A stretch of 64,000 nucleotides of DNA from Streblospio benedicti (taxonomy: Eukaryota > Annelida > Polychaeta > Spionida > Spionidae), in assembly GCA_019095985.1 (NCBI GenBank), contig CM032660.1, positions 48,339,866 to 48,403,865 of the forward strand, read 5' to 3'. Below the pieces are notes generated by a model. It made no database searches. It was not told where the DNA came from and was given only the letters and a program-made list of their open reading frames with translations. A program made the position numbers and the translations under genes. Shown here one piece after another: positions 1 to 32,900 of this stretch. The number at the start of each line of letters is the position of its first letter. Positions within the stretch are counted from its first letter, which is position 1.

Positions 1-216
1 ATAGTCTTCTTTCAATTCTATTGCAGTATCAGCAGTGCAATGTTTCTCAACCGCCTTCTTTGCAGCCTTCTGTCTTCCCTTCTTTTGTCTCTTGCATTCC
101 TTCTGCCTCAGCTTGATCCTTTTATTTTCTGCAACTCTTAAATCCATTGCAATGAACTTTTGTTTGATTAAACCAAATAAATATTTCACATTATTAGCAT
201 ACTGATCAGCAGGGAA
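1..216 (-). CDS. Partial Lys/Arg-rich coding exon running off the left edge
   Basis: A minus-strand frame is open from 216 to the window edge (72 codons), with an ATG at 147 starting MDLRVAENKR. The translation is strongly basic, with runs such as KRIKLRQKECKRQKKGRQ, as in nucleolar or nucleic-acid-binding proteins. A possible acceptor (ctgatcag) lies just upstream, near 204. I do not recognise the family. It may belong with the coding-like segment at 383-660 on the same strand, although the phases of the two pieces do not join simply. Confidence 0.35.
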
Positions 217-382
217 TTACTCTTATACTCGCAACTCTCAAATTTAAGTGCTTCATTGGGCGACTGGGGTTCAATTTGCTCCTGCCACTTTGGAGATTGC
301 CTTTTCTATCACGTTTTGGGCGAGTACACTTGAAAATTAAGCCGCCATACAGCTTGGATTCGACCCTTTCTTACTTACATTT

Positions 383-660
383 CGTGATATAACAGCCCTT
401 GTATCCTTACAATATTTTGCAGCGTAGCACGAATAAAATCTTTCCATTCATAAGAGCTGCGTGACCAACCGTAAACTGCCATAATTTCCATAGAAATGCA
501 CGTATTCATCTCTTCACCAAAATGTGAAGAAACCATTTCAGTTTACCCATTCCTGATTTCTCCAATGTTTTGAAATCAACCATCACATTTCCAATGCTTA
601 GAAGAAGCTCCATGCAGTTCGCCGAGATTTTTTTTTTGCAACAACGGTGTCGAAATAAAT
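383..660 (-). pseudogene. Coding-like minus-strand segment, unidentified, frame changes once
   Basis: Two overlapping minus-strand frames look protein-coding: one reads ...ANCMELLLSIGNVMVDFKTL, the next ...MEIMAVYGWSRSSYEWKDFI and ends at a strong donor (GAAAT/GTAAGTAAG) near 383. The second continues the first only if the reading frame shifts by one base near 550. This suggests either a sequence error or a decayed gene or element copy. No family was recognised. It lies upstream, in the minus sense, of the basic exon at 1-216. Confidence 0.3.
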
Positions 661-2519
661 GCATCTCAGTAATAAGAAAATAATTAAAAATATCTAATAT
701 ATGTTTTTGGAAATGATTTATATGTCATGATAAAGCTGAAGTTGTTAGGAAGACGGATATGTATCTATTATTTAAATATAACAATTATGAATATGTCTAC
801 AAGCCGGTCAAACATAGTTTTTTTTTCACATTTAGTCTGATGTGCGCATAAAATGGAGCCCGGTAAGTGCAAATTAATGCTGTTAAATGAAACCTCTTTT
901 TAATGTCTTAAGATAAAATATTAACATAAAAATAAAGTGTGCCCGATGATTTTTTATACGGTTATACATATAGTTAGCTAGTTTTAAGCTTGATGACACC
1001 ACTGCTATACCCCAAACGATTGACTTGAATGACAAAGCTTTTGACACCCAAACACGTAAAGTAAAATGACCTGGCCAGTTTAGGCTGATGTGAGGGAAAT
1101 AGCCCGAGGACGGTTTCGGAGGGTTTTCAGGGAAGAAGGGGTACTCAGGCTAAGACAGTGACATGCAGGGAAAACAATGAATAATCAATATGTATTAAAG
1201 TTGACATGTAAAAAGAAAAAAAGGGGGAAAACATGATCTAAATACATCCATTTCATCAAAAATAAAGATAAACTACTTTTCTCAGAAAAAGAATGCACCA
1301 GAGAGCTTCTAGAGACATCCACATAAGAAAAGCTTCTGTGGGAGCATACCTCCAGACCCCCCTAGCTATACTTACTGTCTACACCACTTTCAGCCTTGCC
1401 TTCCGCTCACTTCCAAGGCCCCACCTTTGATGCCCCCCTTTTTGGCAACTTTGACTTTGGCAAGTGCCCTGTGAATATCCGGCCACTAATAACATTGGGC
1501 TAGTGCTCCTGTTATTGCTCTCGCTAAACTGGCTAGATGAGGTTGAAATGAAAGTAATTCCCTGTGATCACAAATCTGCTGGTGTTCTTCCATCATTTCG
1601 AATGACTTGTTGATGTATATGACCTCCTCTTTGCTCCCAAATCTTTCCACCTTCAACAACTAAATCTTCATTTCCCCCCCTTTACCCTCAACTTGATGTC
1701 ATCTATTGATATAGATAAAGCTTCCATCTCACTATAGCTTTATCACTGGGGAGGTGATGTCCCTGCATAAGATGTTTTGGTGTGATAGTTTATCCTGGTT
1801 CTGTCTGATAGTATGCGATAGAATAATTAATAATGGGACGGACGGGGGTTGGGGGGGGGCATGGAAAAAACATGCAATGTGCCGGGGGCGGGGCATGAAA
1901 AATACTGGCATGGCGATAGGGAGGCATGAAAAAAAATTGCCAAGAAAACTATTTTTCTTCAACCACCCACCCCCCCTCTGTATTTAATGACCACTCCCTT
2001 AGGATCGTCAATTCATTCCAACAAAACTGTATAAAATATTCAGTTAACATGAAAATGAACAACATAGACTCCCATTAGTTCTAATGTAAGGCGTGCAGCA
2101 TAGGGATATTGTATAGGCCTACTAATACAATAAATGTCCCAAGATAAGCATCCAGATAAAGAAAACCATGAATAGATAGGCCTATTCATGTGTGCATATA
2201 CTTAATCTATGTACCTTAAACTTTCTTTCTAGCTAATAATGGCAGCTCTGCATTTAATATAAATAGTAAAAATTAACTTGTTTTTACTCATCACAACATT
2301 TTGCCTTCTCCTGTCATGAGTGAGGTTCATATCCGACAGTAGCTATTGTAGTAGGTAAACAATGAAGGTGAAAAGAATGGCCACTCATCAGACTAGTCTC
2401 AGTTGGCTTCTACCCTCTACGATGCATGTGCGCGTGTTTATAACCTTCTCCCTTGCTTTAAAATATTACATGTACATAAAACACATTGCACTGATATTTA
2501 AATGGATTTTCAGTAACAG
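661..2519. other. Intergenic or 5' region of the CCP gene, no exon identified
   Basis: The first visible CCP exon enters in phase 1, so at least one upstream exon, presumably encoding the signal peptide, is missing. I searched here for ATG plus hydrophobic stretch plus phase-1 donor and found nothing convincing. A very short ATGGAGCCCG/GTAAGTGC start-plus-donor near 853 fits phase 1 but has no signal peptide. The rest is AT-rich with short G- and C-runs near 1660-1980. Confidence 0.4.
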
Positions 2520-23048
<20,529 letters not shown>

Positions 23049-23190
23049 GACTTACAAGTGCATACATGTATGTATATGAGTGTATTGTGCATATGTATAT
23101 GAAATATTTTGTTTAGTAATAAGTTTGGGTTATTGAATTATTTCAATTCAGACAAATGGTTCTAGTCTTGAGACTGTTACTTAATCATTT

Positions 23191-23341
<151 letters not shown>

Positions 23342-24126
23342 GTAGTATGCCTATCTGTGATCAAATTCTAATCAACGTGAGTGAACGGAAGTAATGTGAC
23401 TGTGTACAGTTATGCTGGTAGATATCAAAATTTACTACATGTATGCACAAATGCATCTATTGTAGGCCTATGGAGAAGGTTGACATTTTCTAATAATAAA
23501 GCCAACATTATTACAAGCAATCAAGCTGACATGCAAAATATCTTAATGTAGTAGTATGTGGTTGCTAACGAAGTTCAAGTACTGATCATATGTATGTGTT
23601 GGTCTTTTTTTAAGCTTCTCTCTCACACGCACACACATGTATTTCACAAGTATATTTCTATCACAGAAGTGGGATCAGATATAATTATGTGTTTTCCATG
23701 TGTGGTAGAACTGGGAAACACGTGTAACTGTTGGAGTGTTTCTCCATATTAAGATTCTCAAAAGTATGTACTTTTGATTAGCAAAGCAATTATTGTAGGG
23801 TGTATGCCTATATAGGATATTGTTATTTACAATTGTTGATACAAAATTGGTCTATAATTGTTCATGTAAACATCGCCATTTTCAATCTGTATTGCCTATG
23901 ATTAAAACATAATTTATAATTTAAAGAATACATTAAAAGTATGTCTGTCATGGAAAGCCAATAACAACAAGTCCAATATGATTATGAGAAAAATAAATGT
24001 CGCTCACCCGTGTTCATTCTGATATTTATTGAATCCTCCACGTACACTTAAAAACATGTTGACATGCATATAGATTTACTCAATGAACAAAATTAAAAAA
24101 AGGTACATAAATGCTTAAAATAAACT

Positions 24127-25540
24127 TCAAGTGTTATTGCTGCTAGACTTTCTATCATTGTTGGTCTTGCCTACAAAAGCAATGGAGATGTGCGCACGCG
24201 TCCGCTTGGTCTGCTCTGATTCGTTGCGAATGACCACGTGACGAGGAATACTGAGACCATCCATGTCACCTTGAAGACGAATTTTTCTGCGGTTATGGCT
24301 ACGGCATTTGAGAGTTCTGGAGGTAGATTGGTTGGAGCAGATTTATACATAATTCAATGCAACACTTGTGTGAAAGAATTTCATTGGCTACATCTAAGAG
24401 TAATAATCATCAGTCACCTAATCATACTTTTAGTAACACAATGACATACCTGTAAACTATACACAATACGGTATTAAGGAAGACCAGTACCAAAACGATC
24501 GTGAAGTATTTCTGTAACAAAAATGTATTCAATGATTACTGACTATTCTTTGAACAAGGTGATGTAAATAAAAGAACTCTTATTCAAACTATATGCGTGG
24601 TTTAAGTACCATATTTGGCCGAGTTTCTATGAAAAATGCTTAAACCATGTTATAATTGATTAGCTTAAAAGAAAGTACAATTGGATGATTGTTGAAATAA
24701 TGAATACTTGTTGGAATTTTGGCTTATGTTCAATATATGTAGGAAAACTGAATTCAATACATTTTCAAACTTCTCTCTCTCACATATCTTTTTAGCCGGA
24801 AGCATATTTCTACAACGATAGACAATTAGACATAGTTGAAGACATGCTTTACAACCCTAAGCTTCAATTACACTATATCAAGTGGCCCTGGCAGACTCGA
24901 ACACAAGCAAGCATGCTAAAAAGATGTATGAGAGAGAGAAGTTTGAAAATGTATCTGCAAGAACTGGGAAACACACACACGCACACACACACGCACACAC
25001 ACACACACATATCATTCCAAAGCACTAAAGATTCCAATAAGACCTTCCCAAAATTTCGTCCTCATGCGGGATTTGAACCCACGACCTGTGGGTTGAGATG
25101 ATAACTGACCAAGTATGTAAACTGGGGGTTACAGAGACAACGGTTCGGCCGTGTAACCTTCTAACAGCTCCCTGCTTGGGATGGCGGTATCATTCTGGTC
25201 TTGCAACCTTGGCGTCGTGATATATATTCCAGCCAGGGCCACTTGATATAGCCAAATGTAAATAAGGTTGTAAAACCTGTCTTCAGCTATGTCTATTGTT
25301 GGTAGAAATATGTTTGCTAAAAAGATGCGTGAGAGATAGAAGTTTTATATACATTTGAACATGTATCTGCAAGCACTGGGAAACACATACATGTTTATAG
25401 AACTCAATACAATTCACCTGTAATGGTGTCAATCCACTGTATTCCAGACGGGCATCAGTCCCATCACCACCTGAGTCTGTCGTGTTGAAAACGTGTTGCT
25501 CATTTATTGTGTCGTCTGTTGATGACTCATTCATTCTCAT
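24127..25540 (-). CDS. Small single-pass membrane protein, three exons, family unknown
   Basis: Exon 1 (25418-25540) encodes an acidic, hydrophilic head starting MRMNESSTDDTINEQHV and ends CAG/GTGAAT. Exon 2 (24450-24511) encodes KYFTIVLVLVFLNTVLCIVY, a clean membrane span. Exon 3 (24127-24316) encodes a basic tail (CRSHNRRKIRLQGDMDG to KSSSNNT) and a stop. Junction phases fit (0, then 2), giving 124 residues. AATAAA on the minus strand lies near 24029. Positive charge after the span predicts tail inside. An in-frame stop just above the ATG supports this start, but exon 1 could instead be internal to a longer ectodomain gene. It is convergent with the CCP gene. No homologue recognised. Confidence 0.6.
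24775..25395. mobile_element. Composite palindromic repeat with tRNA-like centre
   Basis: The segment at 24775-24893 reappears inverted at 25231-25345; shared landmarks are ATCAAGTGGCCCTGGC / GCCAGGGCCACTTGAT and GCTAAAAAGAT. A further stretch (GTATCTGCAAGAACTGGGAA at 24951) repeats directly near 25362. The centre has a CA-rich microsatellite (about 24970-25010) and minus-strand tRNA-like sequence (GGGATTTGAACCCACGACC). It lies in intron 1 of the small membrane-protein gene, overlapping close to its exon 1. Confidence 0.5.
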
Positions 25541-25810
25541 TTTATTCTTCGATCACACATTTATCCATTATGTAAGCGCAGTCAACTCGTCCATTTGTTT
25601 CATTATATGTTGATTCATCAAAATTGTATTTGGCAATCCATTTTCATTTTTAAATACAATTACTTACATAATGTCACTACGTCTTCTCAGATTTGCATTC
25701 AATAGTCGGCAAGTTTGCAGTTACTATGTTAACCGGGGTTTGTTTGAAAGAAATCACTGCGGCTATCAATAGATGTAAGCCATTAGATGTATACTGACTA
25801 CATCTCTATT

Positions 25811-25910
25811 NNNNNNNNNNNNNNNNNNNNNNNNNNNNNNNNNNNNNNNNNNNNNNNNNNNNNNNNNNNNNNNNNNNNNNNNNNNNNNNNNNNNNNNNNN
25901 NNNNNNNNNN
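25811..25910. other. Assembly gap (100 N)
   Basis: Exactly 100 undetermined bases, a conventional placeholder for a gap of unknown size. Confidence 1.
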
Positions 25911-26477
25911 TGAAGAGTTCAAATTGCCAAAAAATAAAAAGACCCCTGTAGTTAAAAAGGGCATATCTAATTCACTTAAACATCTGTACTCATTTGTATT
26001 CATTTATCATTCATTAGTAGAAATAAAAATTATTTGCCAAACAGTCGTTTTTACTATTACTCCACGCACATAATTCAACAACAAACTTTCTAACCCAATA
26101 CCACGCTAAAATGAAACCAGTAATGCTTGGTAATGCTCTTTGGTCTCAATGTTAATATGAATTGTAGCCTATACACAAAATTAAACGCTCAACTCTGTGT
26201 GACAATGGTTAATACCTAAATATCATTAGAAATGTAAATTATCAGTGATTGTCTAAGGTAGATTTCTATTGAATGTTTTGAGACAGTTGGTATGTGAAGT
26301 TATGATATATGTTTATTTTTTAAGTACGATGAAAAATAATGCTTTTAAAATGTCAAGGGCCTATGATGGTTTCCGAAAAGCCAATTAGCAGTATATGAAT
26401 GTAATATCTGAGTACAAAAAATGCTACATTAAATCAAAACATGAAAATACATATTGAATATATCTCACTTGCAGCAT

Positions 26478-26612
26478 CCGTAAATGTTATTTTAACAATG
26501 TGGTCACAATCAGACGTTGTGAATGCAAAAAAATCCAGTCGTTTTCTGTGATAGTAAAGGTAACTGGAGAATCTATTGCTGTATTGAAAAGTGACTCTAC
26601 AATCAAAGCAGG
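26478..26612 (-). CDS. Possible isolated exon, unidentified
   Basis: On the minus strand an acceptor (ttgattgtagag) is followed by an open phase-1 stretch reading TFQYSNRFSSYLYYHRKRL, then FTTSDCDHIVKITFTDAA, and a donor (GCAA/GTGAGA). It could be an ectodomain exon of the small membrane-protein gene beyond the gap, or chance. Confidence 0.25.
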
Positions 26613-26729
26613 ACAAATAATTATACAAATCATTTTTTTAATTATTCCAATCACACACCCTCTTGGTCCACAGTTTTGCTTAAAATTAATTGATCATTAT
26701 TTCTATTTGGCATATTTATAATGTGCAGT

Positions 26730-26960
26730 TAGTAGCTTCAACCATCACACATGAGTGGGGGTTAGCGGGCTTGAAGCGTCACACACATATCTTTTCCTAT
26801 GATAACATACCAGGTTAGCTGCTTCAAACGTAACACATCCTACAGTACATAATGAACCCTTGGGTTAGTGCTTCAAGCATACACACCATATGATAAAGTA
26901 ACATATCATGTTATGTGGTTCAAGCCAAACACATCATAAAGAAGAATTCATCTGAGTTAG
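26730..26960. repeat. Degenerate inverted relatives of the 31-bp satellite
   Basis: Motifs such as GTGCTTCAAGCATACACACC followed by ATATGAT, and GCTGCTTCAAACG, match the reverse complement of the satellite unit at 28055-29240. About five poorly conserved copies are visible. Confidence 0.5.
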
Positions 26961-27735
26961 GTTCCTTCCCCCTAAGTGCTCCCCTTGACACACCCCCTTT
27001 AAAGCATCCATCCCACCCCCCCCCCCACCCCCCACCCCACATACCAACGTGCCTGGTTCTTTCTCCCTTTGTTTGTTATTCCATGCCCTGCTTGCCTGCT
27101 TCAACCTTTAACTTGCCATTTTGCCCCCGCCGGTCGCAGTGTTCTTGTCTCCTTTGCCTGGCTGCCTACCGCCAGCCACACTGCGTCCCTCCTTATCTTC
27201 CGCCTCCCACAGGATACATGCCCCTGACCAGCTCCCGGGCCCACTGGCCCCTACTTCTCTCCCTATTACCACCCCTGCCCTTTCGTTCTCTATTCTACCC
27301 TTCTTAGGCCTCTGCTCTGGCCTCATCTCCTCCTCCAACGTTGCTACCTTGCTTTGCCCCTTCATGTCCAGTTTACCATCCCATGCATCTCCCCCTCACC
27401 CCATATTATCCCTGCTCTGCTGGCCCCTCTCCTGCCTCCCACCTTACCTCTCTGCTTTGGCCTCCTTTACCCTTCTGCCCCCCCCCCACCAACTCTTGGC
27501 CCCCTCTTGTTCTCTGTGTGCCTTCCCCTCGTCCACTTTCTCCCCACTGAGATGCTCCCTCCCTCCCCCTCTCCACGGGCTGCCCTTAACCCCCTTACCC
27601 TTGTCTTTCTGCTCTGCCTTGTCTCCCCGCTCCCTCATATGACCTGGTCCCCCACTGCACTACCTTTCCCATGCTGTTTCACTGCCTGACCCCCTCCCCC
27701 TTTTCCTACTATGTATCGCTTGTGTCCTTTCTCTT
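26960..27735. repeat. Polypyrimidine (C/T-rich) low-complexity tract
   Basis: About 770 bp in which the plus strand is overwhelmingly C and T (runs such as ccccccccccacccccc at 27017 and cccccccccacc at 27480). The absence of TA and TG trinucleotides opens long frames on both strands, but the translations (Pro/Leu/Ser or Gly/Glu/Arg-rich) are compositional and not genes. Confidence 0.85.
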
Positions 27736-28054
27736 AAATAGATTTGATCAACAGCCTACTTTCAACTTGCAGCCACGTGATTGGTTACGTAAAATTACCA
27801 GGTAACTGGAACCTGAGTAATGGTCTTGCATTGAATGGGCTATGAAAGGCCACAAACTTGTAGTTACAGCCATCTGCCAGATAACTTACGTATATGTTAA
27901 CACTATTAGTCAAAACGGTCAAGTAAGTAATATGAATTGCCATAATATGCATGTTGACAAAGCTACAATGGAAATACATCACCATTTTACCACATTTCAT
28001 AGTACGAAGGATGCCAATTGCAAGATTCAGAATTGGACACAATAATCTTTTTGT

Positions 28055-29245
28055 ATTATCCAAGCTTGAAGCACAAGCATCATATGGTAACCATGCTTGA
28101 AGCACAACCATCATAAGGTAACCATGCTTGAAGCATGAGCATCATATGGTAACTATGCTTGAAGCACGAGAATCATATGACAACTATGCTTGAAGCACGA
28201 GGGTCATATGTTATTATATCAAATCATACTTGAAGCACAAGAATCAAATGGTAACCATTCTTGAAGCACGAAGATCATTTGGCAACTATGATTGAAGCAC
28301 GAGGATCATATGTTAATCATACTTGAAGCACAAGCATCATAAGGTAACCATGCTTGAAGCACAAGCATCATATGGTAAGCATGCTTGAAGCACAAGCATA
28401 ATATGGTAAGCATGCTTGAAGCACAAGCATCATATGGTAAGCATGCTTGAAGCACAAGCATCATATGTGGTCTTCAGTAGCTCAGTGGTTAGAGCGTATG
28501 ACTTGAAAACAGGAGTTGTTTGCGTCGTAAGTTCGCGCCCCGGTCATGGCAGACACAGTGTCGGCAAAACCGATATGTCGTACGTCTGCCACTGAGTTGC
28601 TGATTTCCAACGAGTAAAAGGTGTGTCCCGTGCAGAGGAGAGCCACACCTCTGTACTTAAAAAAACTCACCTAGTTTGAAAACTATAGCTATAGTGTGAT
28701 CCCCCCACCCCTGAGGCTCAGTTGGCTACCTAGCCTGCCTCTGGAGGTCCATGTACCAACACCACGTGGCCTCCCTCTGCTATAAGCATCAGAAATTGAT
28801 GGCTGTGGAGTACAAACAAAAAAAAAAAAACATTGTAAGCATGCTTGAAGCACAAGCATCATATGGTAAGCATGCTTGAAGCACAAGCATCATATGGTAA
28901 CCAAGCTTGAAGCACGAGAATGATATGACAACTATGCTTGAAGCACGAGGGTCATATGTTATTATATTTAAATCATACTTGAATCACAAGCATCAAATGG
29001 TAACCATTCTTGAAGCACGAGGATCATATGGCAACTATGATTGAAGCACATGTTAATCATACTTGAAGCACAAGCATAATAAGGTAACCAAGCTTGAAGC
29101 ACAAGCATCATATGGTAGGCATGCTTGAAGCACAAGCATCATATGTTAATCATGCTTGAAGCACAATCATCATATGATAACTATGCTTGAAGCACGAGGG
29201 TCATATCATATGTTAGTCATGCTTGAAGCACAATCATCATATTTC
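28055..29245. repeat. 31-bp satellite array with higher-order structure
   Basis: More than 25 copies of a unit near GCTTGAAGCACAAGCATCAT followed by ATGGTAACCAT. Each unit contains a small inverted motif (TGCTT/AAGCA) and often CATATG. Variant units recur in the same order in the left (about 28165-28340) and right (about 28910-29080) halves, for example the pair around GAGGGTCATATGTTATTATA, indicating a higher-order duplication. The array is interrupted by a SINE at 28468-28832. Confidence 0.9.
28468..28832 (+). mobile_element. tRNA-derived SINE inserted in the satellite
   Basis: It starts with a Pol III A box (TAGCTCAGTGGTTAGAGCG) and a B box (AAGTTCGCGCCCC) at tRNA spacing. A non-tRNA body follows (with CTGAGGCTCAGTTGGCTACC), and it ends in an A-rich tail (aaacaaaaaaaaaaaaa, about 28815-28831). 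It interrupts the satellite cleanly. No clear target duplication was found, since the flanks are themselves repeats. Confidence 0.8.
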
Positions 29246-29993
29246 AATAGTATAATAGATACATAACTATCAAATTAGATAAAATCTTAGCAAATTCAGT
29301 ATCAGTTAATAAAGAAGCAATCAATGTTTTTGTTGTGCCAGGTGTGTATAAGATATTCAATATCATAATTGTTGCATTACAATATTTTGTTGGTCATTTC
29401 ATCAAAGTATTACTATTTAATTATTCTGAAGGTAAAAAATAAACAAAATGATTTGCAAGACAACACACAATAAATTGTGGTCTAATCCCGGGGGTCTAAT
29501 AACTAAGCAGACTATTTTGTATTTATAAGTTTATTTTGCATTAATGAAATGCATAGAACAAACCCCAGACAGTTTAAAAGGTAACACAACATATAGTTAA
29601 AAAAACTTTGTCAATTTAGAGTGCCTAGAGTAATACTTAAAAAAATGCACTTGAGCTAAATTCTGTATAATAAACTGATCACAACTAGGTAGCCTACATA
29701 TAAAATATTCAATATTGTTTTTGAACAATATTTCAATATTGGTTCTGAACAATACTTACAAATTGTTTACCCCAATCAACATATAATACTGGGATACTAG
29801 CATCCTTAGAAATATTAAGATGCCTACAAACATTTTTATATGCTACACAGGTTTTTGGAACATATCATTAAATACCGTCCATATATGAATGCAATGTGAC
29901 AGCTGATGAATGCATAGCTTGAATATGTATGATCACATAGAAACATTTTAAAATAAGAAAAATGAACTTATATACATAAAATAAAAAAAATAA

Positions 29994-32900
29994 CTATTCA
30001 TTTGATTCATCATCACTGGACACATCATTCTCACTGTCAGAACAGATGGTCAGTACCTCACTAGTAACTCTGTCAAACGATAATAGTCCAACATCATGAC
30101 TAAAGTGAAAACTACATTCCCCCATTGGGACATGATTTGAAAAGATTTTGGCTGACTCATAATAAAGCATCTCATGGATGCATAATTGTTTTTTAATACG
30201 AGCCTTAATAGCATCAGATGTGCTATCATTTAACGATTGCTCTAATAACCTCATTTTATCAACATAAATATCTTTTATAGACACCATTTCATTCAATACA
30301 ATTCTTTGCTCCTCTTGTGATCTTTCTAGTCTTGCCAATAAATCAGCACACTCTGCAATAGTGTTCTGTTGAGCACTAGCGTAAGAATTGAAAAAGTCCA
30401 TATTTGTGACATCTTCATGGGTTATATGGACTGGGAGTAATGCCTGATGTTTTGTTGGTAGCTCAGACATCTCATTGTACTTCTTTAGCAGGTCCGACAC
30501 TTTTGCCTGGGCTTTTTTCAACATCTTGTTGATTTTTTTATAAAGTGCCTGTCCTTCTGTAAAAAATCAAATCCACAGTGTGTAGAAGTTACCTACACAA
30601 ATGAAAAAATAGTGCCTACCAGCACACAGCGTGCTATTTATAATTTAACTATCTGATATGATGACTCTAATATTACAAAGCAATGTATCTATGTAACACC
30701 AACTGTAAATACTTGTTAAATTAAGTATTTCATCGTAATAGTATTTTCTTACCAAACATTGCAGATAAAACTTAAAATAACAGTGAATTTGTAAACATCT
30801 TATTGGAACTTCACTAAATGTCATTGTTATTGTGTATCATACATTCGAGAAACTGTAAGAATTTTGGAAAAAAAAGCACCCTTAAGGTCCCACCTGCATA
30901 TTTCTTTAATAATTGGAGTAGCCATTTACTCTCTCGAGCCTCACGAGCTAGCATGTTTCCAATGCTGTTTCTTCTTCGGTCTATTTCCATCCCGAGCTTG
31001 TTAGTGAAGAGCTCACTGTTCTTAGGTGGTCTTCGCTGCTTATTTTTCCGCTCAAAAGCAAGTAGCCATGTTTGCAGTCTGTTAGAGAAAATGGCAGAGT
31101 AATGATTTAGTTAACTGAGAAAGAGCAATTACTTGGAAATATTTCACCTGTTGTTACTATGTTTTAACAAGACATGTTAATTAAATAATAATTCTATTTA
31201 TATCAGATATGCCACTGTACATGTAACTGTTGACTAAACTAAGTTACCTCTCTATTTCACCACTTTTATCTTCATCGCTCGAAGAAGCCTGATCCCTAGA
31301 AAAAAATAAGTCTAACAATATTGGACTCCAAACCCCATTTATACACACAGATACACAGCAATGTTACATTATTGTGTCTTAAGCACTAGGGTACAAATTC
31401 ACTCACTTAAGTTCATAATATGTGTTGAGTTTGAAGATGTAATCATCACGCTCATTACTAACGCCAGCATTATCGATAGCCTGGGCTGCTTTTTCTTGGA
31501 CTTTGTGTGAAGACATCCCTAGTAGCAAAAGTATGCATGGACAAATGAATACATGATTTATGTATAACTGTTATTCAAATTTATACCATAATAAATCATC
31601 AAATTATGTTGGGTTTGATTTTCTTAACATTAAAACTACATTGTTTACATTCATTATTTATGATCACTTACTAAGTTCTATATTTAAAACTACATTGTTT
31701 ACTTTCATTATTTTTGTTTGCTTACCAAGTTCTGCCAGAATAGGGTTCAGAACTTCATTGGTTGATTTTTCGACACTTTTAGCCCTCTCCATGCGTCTAC
31801 ATAACAGCTGACCTACAAATTTAGCACAGTTAGAATTTAATCTATGAATTAATAATATTCACCTAAGGGCAACAATGTACACCGACTTCTTAAAGTAATG
31901 CTAGAATCATAATTGAATAAAGAATATGATACAAATACTCTAATCAAAGTCTCACCTAAACCAGAAATGGATTTTTGAGCATAATGAGCCAAAGCTTCAC
32001 TCAGGACCAACAATCGCCTTTCTGGTGTCATAACTTTTGTCATTTGGCCAAACTTTCGAAGATATGACCACAATCTCTCCAAGCATTCTCCATCAGCCAA
32101 ACCAATGTTGGCACAATGCTGTGGTCCAAATGTTTTCTTCAAAAATGATAAACAACTATTTTTATAAATATGACTATGCGATTCTGTTGTAAATACATAT
32201 GAGAAATGGTATCTATCAACTAAAACAGCCTGTAAGCCAGAAAATTTGTGGTACATGTATATTCAAACCATGCAAAGTTTACCTGGCATGATCGAGAATG
32301 ACCATAACTGTGGAAAGCAGGCAACACAAGCTTATATTCTGCAAGCAATGCTGAATGGGTCTTTGATTTCTGAAATGCACATCAGCCATGAACATTTACA
32401 TTTCCTTTCTTTCCACTGTAATTCAACATAATTCACAGCCCATTGATAAATTCTAACTATTGTTATTAAACAGACCTACCATCAAATGTTTGTATAGTAG
32501 ACACCCAACATCATACATGAGAACTTTTTCTCTTTCTGGCCAACGTTTCGAAAATTCTTCCATTAGGCGAACAACATATCCAAATCTGCATTCAGGAAAC
32601 ATGCATTTTAATCTAGTATTTTTCGACTGAAATCACGACATGTCAACTATGTATTCTCTGCTATAACACATACCTTTCTCCTTCGTGTTTAATGCTGCAG
32701 AAAAGTAGTGGTACTTCATGCCTGCACGTCATCCCAAACACTGCTTTTTCATCAAGTTTGTTAACTTTCTTTTTGCTGCGCAAGTTATTTCCAACTTGGA
32801 AGTTGCTACAGCTCTGAAGTAACATTAGATGAGCATATATAGTTGTTCTGAGAATATCTTACATTAATTAACAAAGAAACTATAGAATAAAAATGGACTT

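Noticed and set aside
1732-1987. Opposite 76-77-residue frames near 1.7-2.0 kb
   Set aside because: Mirror frames over G/C-run sequence with no splice sites or hydrophobic start; not supported as the missing CCP first exon.
25060-25110. tRNA gene on the minus strand
   Set aside because: GGGATTTGAACCCACGACC resembles a T arm, but it is embedded in a palindromic repeat and lacks a full cloverleaf.
26915-27690. Several overlapping long Pro/Leu/Ser and Gly/Glu/Arg frames
   Set aside because: Produced by the polypyrimidine composition; open in several frames at once with no splice or domain signal.
28055-29245. CRISPR-like regular repeats
   Set aside because: Units are contiguous 31-bp tandem copies with no unique spacers, in a eukaryotic genome; it is a satellite.
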